Below the pieces are notes generated by a model. That model was not told the origin of the DNA. It searched no databases and saw nothing but the letters and a program-made list of their open reading frames with translations. Shown piece after piece: positions 1 to 5,613 of a DNA stretch of 7,313 nucleotides. This DNA comes from an uncultured Clostridia bacterium. GTDB taxonomy: Bacteria; Bacillota_A; Clostridia; Christensenellales; Aristaeellaceae. Both the position numbers and the translations under genes were made by a program. Position 1 is the first letter of the stretch, and each line of letters opens with the position of its first letter. The stretch lies in contig CAMVBO010000076.1 of the NCBI GenBank assembly GCA_947165745.1, forward strand, positions 1 through 7,313, read 5' to 3'.

Positions 1-819
1 GGGCCGTCAGCTCTACGCCAGCGGCACGGGCCAGACCAGCCGCGTCGACGCCCTGACTTCCTGGCCGTGTTTCATCGCAACCGCCAGCGCTCGGTGCTGT
101 CCCTCGCGCCCCGGCGGGACGCGCTGCGCCGCGGCATCCCCGGGGATGTGCTGGCCACAGGCCTCCCGGCCTGCCTGATGACGCTGTGCGAAAACATCAG
201 CTACGCGGTGCTGGACAACCTGATGGCTCTGTCCGGCACGATGATGCAGGCGGGACTGGGCGTGGCCAAGAAGGTGAACATGCTGGCCCACTGCATGGCC
301 CGGGGCATGGCCCAGGGCGTGCTGCCGCTGATCGGCTACAATTACGCCGCCGGAAATTACAGGCGCATGCGCGCCGCTGTGCGGCTGTCCGCGGCCATTT
401 CCGTGGTTCTGTCCAGCCTGTGGATGGCCGCGAGCCTGCTGCTCAGCCGCCGGCTGATCGGCCTGTTCATCCAACACGAGTCCGACTCCCTGGTCTACGG
501 CGCGCGGTTTTTGCAGATCCTGTGCCTGGGCGGGCCCTTCTCCGCCTGCGCCTACGCGGTGATCTCCTTCTTCCAGGCCGTGGGCGAAAGCCGCAAGTCC
601 TTCCTGCTGGCCGTGCTGCGCAAGGGGCTGCTGGACATCCCGATGATGTTCGCGCTGCGGCGGCTGATCCCAACCTATGGCATCGTATGGGCCACGCCCA
701 TCGCCGACGTGCTGTGCTGCGTAACGGCGATGCTCCTGTTCACCGCCTTCATCCGCCGCCTGTCCAACCGGGCGGGGTATGAGGTGTATTTGTATCAAGG
801 AGCAGGCAGCAGGCAGTAG
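1..819 (+). CDS. MATE-family multidrug/metabolite exporter, C-terminal part (5' truncated)
   Basis: This is the C-terminal half of a MATE (multidrug and toxic compound extrusion) transporter, a polytopic inner-membrane antiporter using Na+ or H+ to export small cationic compounds; the substrate cannot be told. From about position 67 the frame reads about 250 residues, against about 450 for a whole MATE protein, so the N-terminal bundle lies outside the window. Family signals are the segment GMAQGVLPLIGYNYAAGNYR at 304-363, which matches the conserved MATE pattern GxxxxxxPxxGxNxGAxN, and several hydrophobic helices after it. The reading frame is open from base 1, but residues before about position 55 (GPSALRQRHG...) do not look like a MATE helix, so a frame change near there is likely. 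The last residues (QGAGSRQ) and the stop codon at 817-819 are supplied by a G-rich repeat, suggesting the original C-terminus was altered. The gene is convergent with glpK. Confidence 0.85.
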   Translation, partial: GPSALRQRHGPDQPRRRPDFLAVFHRNRQRSVLSLAPRRDALRRGIPGDVLATGLPACLMTLCENISYAVLDNLMALSGTMMQAGLGVAKKVNMLAHCMARGMAQGVLPLIGYNYAAGNYRRMRAAVRLSAAISVVLSSLWMAASLLLSRRLIGLFIQHESDSLVYGARFLQILCLGGPFSACAYAVISFFQAVGESRKSFLLAVLRKGLLDIPMMFALRRLIPTYGIVWATPIADVLCCVTAMLLFTAFIRRLSNRAGYEVYLYQGAGSRQ

Positions 820-1030
820 GCAGCAGGGAGTAGGAATGGCTCCCTGCGTCGCGATCCGTTCTCCCTATTCACAATGTACAGATCCTTTGCTCCGCTCAGG
901 ATGGACGCATTTCGAATCGCTGTCAACCTGAGCGGAGCGAAGGATCTGGACGTTTCGTTTATTCTCGGGGTGGATTGCATCCCCCTACTCCCTACTCCCT
1001 ACTCCCTACTCCCTTCTCCCATCTCCCTAT
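800..1030. repeat. Composite intergenic repeat element between convergent genes
   Basis: The spacer between the MATE stop and the glpK stop is almost wholly repetitive. A G-rich tract at 800-834 is built from GCAGGCA / GGGAGTAGG-type units. A C-rich tract at about 982-1030 is built from ACTCCCT heptamers, four of them in tandem near 988-1015 followed by degenerate copies. The tracts are partly inverted copies of each other: AGGAGTAGG-like 825-834 (agggagtagg) is the complement of 984-993 (cctactccct). Between them lies the inverted repeat at 881-946. There is no transposase or coding potential. The layout resembles non-autonomous dispersed intergenic elements (REP/BIME or MITE-like) that often settle between convergent genes. 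The exact ends are not known. Confidence 0.7.
881..946. repeat. 20-bp inverted repeat, REP-like palindrome
   Basis: The arm at 881-900 (gatcctttgctccgctcagg) is complementary to 927-946 at 19 of 20 positions, the exception being a G:T-type wobble. The loop is 26 nt. The core CCTGAGCGGAGC...GGATC resembles a motif I recall as dispersed in many bacterial genomes (CCTGAGCGAAGCGAAGGATC type). No T-tract follows on either strand, so it is not a classical terminator, but a stem of this size could protect the 3' ends of both convergent transcripts. Confidence 0.75.
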
Positions 1031-1034
1031 TCTC

Positions 1035-2525
<1,491 letters not shown>

Positions 2526-2551
2526 GTTGCTGCCTCCTGTTGCATTGATAA

Positions 2552-2588
2552 AAGGGACTGTCTCAAATGTGTTTTGAGACAGTCCCTT
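2552..2588 (-). terminator. Intrinsic terminator between the acidic-protein gene and glpK
   Basis: The arms 2552-2567 (aagggactgtctcaaa) and 2573-2588 are perfectly complementary over 16 bp, with a 5-nt loop. Read on the minus strand, the stem ends in CCCTTTTATC, giving a short U-tract that suits termination of transcripts from the gene ending at 2602. The hairpin ends 26 bases before the glpK start codon, so it could also act as a glpK leader attenuator. Glycerol genes in Bacillus subtilis are controlled by GlpP-dependent antitermination at such a structure, but the same hairpin family also occurs at 6737-6772 next to an unrelated gene, which favours plain termination. Confidence 0.85.
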
Positions 2589-2601
2589 GATTCGCGGATA
2601 C

Positions 2602-3756
2602 TCAGCCCACGGACGTGGCAGGCTCTTCCTCGGCGGCGGGCGCTTCCTCGGCGGGCGCTTCCTCAGCGGGGGTTTCCTCGGCGGGCGCTTCCTCGGCGGC
2701 AGGCGCTTCCTCGGCGGGGGCCTGCTCGGCGGGGGCCTCGACGGGCGCGATGGTGGGCGCCTGCTCCTCAAGCACCGGCTCGGGCACGTTGGCGTTGGCT
2801 TCGACGTTCAGGCGCTGCTTGATGCTCTCGCTGGGCAGGAACACACTGGCCATCTTCTTGGGCAGGCGATCGTTGAGGCCCTTGAGGGAAATGACGTTAA
2901 AGATGTTCAACACGTTCAGCACCACCACCACGAACAGCAGCAGCATCACGGCGGTCAAAAAGCCCTTCAGGATGCCCAGCAGCACGTGGCCAAAGGACGT
3001 GCCGTCGTCGTCATCGTCGTAGTCGTCGTCATAATCGTCGTCGTATTCATCTTCGTCGTCGTACTCGTCGTACTCGTCCTCGTCGTCCTCGTCATAGCGG
3101 CGGGACTTCCGGGATTTGCGGGAGCGGCGGTCGTCCTCGTCGTCCTCATCCTCGTCGTCCTCGTCGTCATCCTCGTCGTCATCGTCCTCGTCATCCTCTT
3201 CATCGCGGCGACGACGCCCAAACAGGCCGCGGCGGACGGGCTTTTCCTCTTCCTCTTCCTCGTCCTCGTCGTCCTCATCTTCCTCGTCGTCCTCGTCCTC
3301 TTCCGCCTTCTTGCGGCGGCCGAACAGCCCGCGGCGGGCCGGCTTTTCCTCTTCTTTCTCGTCCTCGTCGTCCTCGGTCTGTTCCATGAACTCATCCACG
3401 CTGGACTTGGAGACGGGCTTGAATTCGCGGGTGGGCTCGTCCAGGATGGCGTCAAAGTCGTCCTTGGCTTCCTCGATATTCACGATGCCGCTGGCCACGT
3501 CCTCGACCACCTCGGCCTCCAGCACCTTGTTTTCCACCTGCTCGACCTTCTCTTCCACGGCCTGGGCAGCCTCTTCCGCCTGCGTCTCCACCGCTTCAAC
3601 GGCGGCGGCCGGCGCGGCAGCGGCTTCGGCGGCGGCCTTTTCGGCAGCCTGGCGCAGGGCCAGCTCGCGGCGCTCGCGGCGGGACAGGCCGACGTTCTCC
3701 AGATCCTCGGCCAGCTGGTTGGTCAGCTCAGCGTTCACATTGTTCAAATCGCTCAT
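2602..3756 (-). CDS. Possible shorter product from an internal start of the acidic-protein gene
   Basis: Codon 380 of the long frame is an ATG with AAGGAGG (3764-3770) exactly seven bases upstream, the best ribosome binding site in the window. Translation from it gives a 384-residue protein beginning MSDLNNVNAELTNQLAEDLENV, which reads like a natural N-terminus: a polar helix-forming start followed by SRRERRELALRQAAEKAAAE. This form keeps the Ala/Glu helix, both RRGLFGRR islands, the poly-acidic runs, the membrane segment and the Pro/Ala/Glu tail, and lacks the hexapeptide repeats. Three readings are possible: an independent gene whose upstream neighbour lost its stop codon and became fused in frame, a gene with two translation starts, or chance, since Glu-Gly-Gly codons naturally spell GAAGGAGGA. 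I favour one of the first two, without certainty. Confidence 0.45.
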   Translation of the reverse strand: MSDLNNVNAELTNQLAEDLENVGLSRRERRELALRQAAEKAAAEAAAAPAAAVEAVETQAEEAAQAVEEKVEQVENKVLEAEVVEDVASGIVNIEEAKDDFDAILDEPTREFKPVSKSSVDEFMEQTEDDEDEKEEEKPARRGLFGRRKKAEEDEDDEEDEDDEDEEEEEEKPVRRGLFGRRRRDEEDDEDDDDEDDDEDDEDEDDEDDRRSRKSRKSRRYDEDDEDEYDEYDDEDEYDDDYDDDYDDDDDGTSFGHVLLGILKGFLTAVMLLLFVVVVLNVLNIFNVISLKGLNDRLPKKMASVFLPSESIKQRLNVEANANVPEPVLEEQAPTIAPVEAPAEQAPAEEAPAAEEAPAEETPAEEAPAEEAPAAEEEPATSVG

Positions 3757-4893
3757 GTCAGGTCCTCCTTCAATCTCCTCAGAAGCCGGTGCGGGAGCCG
3801 TCAGCGCCTCCTCGTCGGCGTCGGCGTCGGATTCCGCCGCGTCGTCGGCGTACTCATCGTCGTCTTCGTCATCGTCCACGTCGTCATCGTCGTCCTTCGA
3901 GCCGCGGCGGAACCGGCTGAACAGGCTCCTGCGGGGCGCGTTCTCCTCGTCCCCGTCGTCCTCGAAGTCGTCGTCATCCTCGTCGTCGTCATCGTCGGAG
4001 TCGTCGTCATCGTCCTCTTCCGCGAGGGCGGCGCGCTCCTCTTCGTCGATGGGCACCACAAACAGCCTAATGAACTTCTTGAAGCCGCTGGGCTGGCCGT
4101 CGTCGACGTCCTCATCATCCTCGTCGTCGATATCGTCGTCGTCCTGGTCTTCGTCGTCGATCAGGTCTTCATCGTTGTCGTCGACCCGGGGAGCGGCCGG
4201 ACGAACGGGCTCGGCGATGTCTTCGGCATCCAGGTCAAAGGCCTCGGCGGCGGGGGCTTCCTCCTTCACGGGGGTCTCCTCCTTCACGGGCGCTTCAACC
4301 TGATCGGGCTCGCTATCGGGCGCATCGGGCTGGCGGGCCTCGTCGGCGCCTTCTTCCTCAAAGTCGTCCTCGAAGTCCCCTTCGTCCTCATATTCGTCCT
4401 CGTCCTCCGCGCCGCCGCGCTTGAAGCGCTTGCTCAGGCGGCCCCGGAGCCCCTGGAAGGCGTGAATGAACGGTTCAAAGGGATTCGGGTTTTCGACGAC
4501 GTCATCGTCCTCCTCGTCGTCAGCCTCCGGGCCCTCGCTGTCCTCCAGCACAAGATCGTCGCCCGCGGCGGGGATGATATCATCCTCCGCGTCCTCGACA
4601 GGTTCTGTCTCGACGACGGGCGCTGTCTCGACGACGGGCTGCGCGTCGACAACAGGCTGTGCGTCGATAACGGGCTGCGCCTCAACGACGGGCTGCGCCT
4701 CAACGACAGGCTGCGCGTCGACGACGGGTTCCGCCTCAACGACGGGTTCCGCCTTGGCGACGGGCTTGGCCTCAACGACGGGCTTGGCGTCGGCTTTGGG
4801 CCTGGCCTGTCGCTGACTGTTTTTATATGCCTCGTGTCTGCGTCGCAGTTCAAAATAATCCAGGGAAGGTTCAATATCCCGTTTGTTGCTCAT
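2602..4893 (-). CDS. Highly acidic low-complexity membrane-anchored protein of unknown function
   Basis: I do not recognise a family. The 763-residue product is mostly disordered in appearance. Residues 1-34 are basic/aromatic (MSNKRDIEPSLDYFELRRRH...). Residues 35-100 are eleven hexapeptide repeats of type DAQPVV. Residues 101-370 are Asp/Glu-rich, with short basic-aromatic islands at 138-160, 270-281 and 320-332. Residues 380-460 are Ala/Glu-rich and could form a helix or coiled coil. Residues 505-630 are runs of Asp/Glu broken by two copies of RRGLFGRR (520-527, 554-561) and by RRSRKSRKSRR (589-599). One hydrophobic segment lies at about 638-668. The last 95 residues are Pro/Ala/Glu repeats. 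Basic residues before the helix suggest a large cytoplasmic N-part and a small external C-tail. There is no signal peptide. The start at 4893 is preferred over upstream in-frame codons because of the GAGAGG-like site and the promoter at 4955-4983. An internal strong ribosome binding site suggests a second start at 3756. Confidence 0.75.
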   Translation of the reverse strand: MSNKRDIEPSLDYFELRRRHEAYKNSQRQARPKADAKPVVEAKPVAKAEPVVEAEPVVDAQPVVEAQPVVEAQPVIDAQPVVDAQPVVETAPVVETEPVEDAEDDIIPAAGDDLVLEDSEGPEADDEEDDDVVENPNPFEPFIHAFQGLRGRLSKRFKRGGAEDEDEYEDEGDFEDDFEEEGADEARQPDAPDSEPDQVEAPVKEETPVKEEAPAAEAFDLDAEDIAEPVRPAAPRVDDNDEDLIDDEDQDDDDIDDEDDEDVDDGQPSGFKKFIRLFVVPIDEEERAALAEEDDDDDSDDDDDEDDDDFEDDGDEENAPRRSLFSRFRRGSKDDDDDVDDDEDDDEYADDAAESDADADEEALTAPAPASEEIEGGPDMSDLNNVNAELTNQLAEDLENVGLSRRERRELALRQAAEKAAAEAAAAPAAAVEAVETQAEEAAQAVEEKVEQVENKVLEAEVVEDVASGIVNIEEAKDDFDAILDEPTREFKPVSKSSVDEFMEQTEDDEDEKEEEKPARRGLFGRRKKAEEDEDDEEDEDDEDEEEEEEKPVRRGLFGRRRRDEEDDEDDDDEDDDEDDEDEDDEDDRRSRKSRKSRRYDEDDEDEYDEYDDEDEYDDDYDDDYDDDDDGTSFGHVLLGILKGFLTAVMLLLFVVVVLNVLNIFNVISLKGLNDRLPKKMASVFLPSESIKQRLNVEANANVPEPVLEEQAPTIAPVEAPAEQAPAEEAPAAEEAPAEETPAEEAPAEEAPAAEEEPATSVG
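2623..2739 (-). repeat. Tandem Pro-Ala-Glu-Glu-Ala coding repeat at the C-terminus of the acidic protein
   Basis: Residues 719-757 consist of near-identical units such as APAEE and APAAEE, encoded by 15-bp and 18-bp repeats around the plus-strand core gcgcttcctcggcg. The units are multiples of three, so length changes keep the frame. They follow the membrane segment and would form an extended, negatively charged tail, probably outside the cell. Confidence 0.75.
3004..3306 (-). repeat. Asp/Glu triplet-rich tract (GAC/GAT/GAG)
   Basis: This stretch encodes about 100 residues (530-630) that are largely Asp and Glu, broken by Arg/Lys islands and regularly spaced Tyr near the end (YDEYDDEDEYDDDYDDDYDD). 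GAC dominates, with GAT and GAG mixed in. On the plus strand it appears as gtc/ctc/gtc triplets and creates spurious open frames. A similar tract occurs at about 3860-4030. Confidence 0.75.
3764..3770 (-). promoter_or_regulatory. Internal ribosome binding site (AAGGAGG) inside the acidic-protein gene
   Basis: On the minus strand AAGGAGG is followed by acctgac and then ATG at 3756-3754. That is a full match to the anti-Shine-Dalgarno core at optimal spacing. It lies in the codons for Glu-Gly-Gly of the longer frame. It is stronger than the site in front of the first start at 4893. Confidence 0.6.
4594..4791 (-). repeat. Eleven 18-bp tandem repeats coding the hexapeptide DAQPVV type
   Basis: Residues 35-100 of the acidic protein divide into eleven six-residue units: DAKPVV, EAKPVA, KAEPVV, EAEPVV, DAQPVV, EAQPVV, EAQPVI, DAQPVV, DAQPVV, ETAPVV, ETEPVE. 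The consensus is (D/E)AxPVV. The unit length matches the repeat in the divergent gene at 5275-5400. In-frame repeat-number variation between strains is expected. Confidence 0.85.
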
Positions 4894-4954
4894 AGCGTTA
4901 CCGCCTCTCATCGATGCCTGTAAAAAGCCCATTCGGGCATAACTATACGGGTCT

Positions 4955-4983
4955 ATTATATCTATAAACAACTTCCGGCGCAA
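4955..4983 (-). promoter_or_regulatory. Sigma-A type promoter for the acidic-protein gene
   Basis: On the minus strand TTGCGC (4983-4978) is separated by exactly 17 bases from a perfect TATAAT (4960-4955). Transcription would begin near 4948, giving a leader of about 55 nt before the ATG at 4893. The leader contains GCCC-gaat-GGGC (4938-4927) followed by five T, a very short hairpin with a U-tract that might be a weak attenuator. Confidence 0.65.
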
Positions 4984-5030
4984 GGGGGCCGGGCCAGATG
5001 CCCAAAAATATTTACGATCAGCCCCGGAAA

Positions 5031-5060
5031 TGGTCAAAGCCGTCTGATTTTGCATACAAT
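5031..5060 (+). promoter_or_regulatory. Weak candidate promoter for the small Pro/Ala-rich protein gene
   Basis: TACAAT at 5055-5060 is a good -10 match. TGGTCA at 5031-5036, 18 bases upstream, is a four-of-six -35 match. It would give a leader of about 25 nt ahead of the AGGAGG site at 5079. It faces away from the promoter at 4955-4983, and the intervening ~50 bp could bind a shared regulator, though no clear operator is visible. Confidence 0.3.
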
Positions 5061-5078
5061 TAAATCGAATTTCGAGCG

Positions 5079-5084
5079 AGGAGG
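5079..5084 (+). promoter_or_regulatory. Ribosome binding site that fixes a TTG start
   Basis: AGGAGG ends seven bases before TTG at 5092-5094. No ATG is in frame nearby. An earlier in-frame TTG at 5050 lacks any such site, so 5092 is taken as the start. Confidence 0.75.
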
Positions 5085-5091
5085 CGGTTCA

Positions 5092-5478
5092 TTGAGCAAT
5101 CCAAGGGAGATCCTGCGGCAAATCCGACAGCGCCGGGGGGCGGAACACCCGGAAACGAACGCGCCGCGCATGCCCGCGCCAACAGTGCCCATCCAACCCG
5201 CGCCGGTTCCACAGCTCCCGCGTGCCGCGCCGACTTTGCAGGCACCGCCCAAGTCCCGGTCGGCCCCCATCCCGCAAACAGCGTCTGTCCCCCAGGCGGC
5301 GTCCGTTTCGCAGGCAGCGTCCGTCCCCCCGGCGGCACCCGTTTCGCAGACGGCGTCCGTTTCGCAGGCGACACCCGTTTCGCAGGCGGCGCCCGTCCCG
5401 CGCCACAGCGGGCACGCCCTGTACAGCGAACTGATGCGCAGCCACGACCGAATGGGAACGCGGCATCTGAAACCGTGA
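5092..5478 (+). CDS. Small Pro/Ala-rich protein of unknown function with hexapeptide repeats
   Basis: I do not recognise this 128-residue protein. It begins at a TTG codon set by AGGAGG at 5079-5084. Residues 1-16 (MSNPREILRQIRQRRG) look like a short basic helix. Residues 20-60 are rich in Pro, Ala and Gln. Residues 62-103 are seven hexapeptide repeats such as QAASVS and QATPVS. The last 20 or so residues, HSGHALYSELMRSHDRMGTR followed by HLKP, are compositionally different, with aromatic, acidic and His residues, and look like a functional C-terminal motif or short helix. There is no signal peptide, membrane segment or Cys. The plan is two short ordered ends joined by a flexible linker, which would suit an adaptor tethering two partners; that is inference. 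It is divergent from the acidic-protein gene and lies 135 bp before the 371-residue gene in the same direction, possibly in one transcript. Confidence 0.75.
   Translation: MSNPREILRQIRQRRGAEHPETNAPRMPAPTVPIQPAPVPQLPRAAPTLQAPPKSRSAPIPQTASVPQAASVSQAASVPPAAPVSQTASVSQATPVSQAAPVPRHSGHALYSELMRSHDRMGTRHLKP
5275..5400 (+). repeat. Seven 18-bp tandem repeats coding (Q/P)(A/T)x(S/P)V(S/P)
   Basis: Residues 62-103 split into QTASVP, QAASVS, QAASVP, PAAPVS, QTASVS, QATPVS and QAAPVP. The DNA units resemble gcgtccgtttcgcaggcg with scattered changes. The period equals that of the repeat in the divergent gene, and Ala and Val occupy equivalent positions. Confidence 0.8.
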
Positions 5479-5499
5479 TCGGGCAATGAACTTTGACAC

Positions 5500-5563
5500 G
5501 GGAAAGGGAACCACCTCTCCGCCCCTTGGGTTTCCGGGGCCAGAGAGGTGCTCTCCCGTTCCC
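5500..5563 (+). ncRNA. Long imperfect hairpin in the spacer between two unknown genes
   Basis: Three stacked stems can be drawn. 5500-5509 pairs with 5554-5563 (10 bp, one A.G mismatch). 5512-5519 pairs with 5543-5550 (8 bp). 5521-5525 pairs with 5536-5540 (5 bp) around a 10-nt loop. Small internal loops separate them. It starts 21 bases after one stop codon and ends about 50 bases before the next start. No U-tract follows, so it is not a standard terminator. It could be a 3'-end stabiliser, an RNase processing site, or a regulatory leader of the 371-residue gene. It does not match a riboswitch class I can name. Confidence 0.6.
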
Positions 5564-5600
5564 CGGCATACGCGACAGGCGGCACTCATACCCATGATCG

Positions 5601-5606
5601 AGGAGG
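5601..5606 (+). promoter_or_regulatory. Ribosome binding site choosing the start at 5614
   Basis: AGGAGG is one base from the ATG at 5608 and seven bases from the in-frame ATG at 5614. The second spacing is the workable one, so 5614 is taken as the start. The frame is open upstream to 5548, but there it runs through the hairpin and is not believable as coding. Confidence 0.75.
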
Positions 5607-5613
5607 GATGGTC

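Noticed and set aside
981..1020. Heptamer tract considered as a CRISPR array or telomere-like sequence
   Set aside because: There are no unique spacers between units, the unit is only seven bases, and the array is short and degenerate; it is a simple tandem repeat.
2526..2771. Upstream extension of glycerol kinase through in-frame codons
   Set aside because: It reads the terminator hairpin and the antiframe of the Pro/Ala/Glu repeat as Arg/Pro-rich sequence; the real enzyme begins MKYIVALDQG with an ideal ribosome binding site.
2587..4923. A 778-codon open frame on the plus strand, rich in Val, Ile, Leu and Gly
   Set aside because: It is the antisense of the acidic-protein gene: GAC/GAG codons read backwards give Val/Leu/Ile. 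It has no ribosome binding site of note and its runs mirror the opposite-strand repeats.
4894..5055. N-terminal extension of the acidic protein to an upstream in-frame ATG at 5055
   Set aside because: The extension would be translated from DNA that contains the promoter at 4955-4983, has no ribosome binding site, and gives unrelated residues ahead of a good start at 4893.
5493..5498. Perfect TTGACA as a -35 box for the gene at 5614
   Set aside because: No acceptable -10 box lies 15-19 bases downstream; that space is occupied by the GC-rich hairpin.
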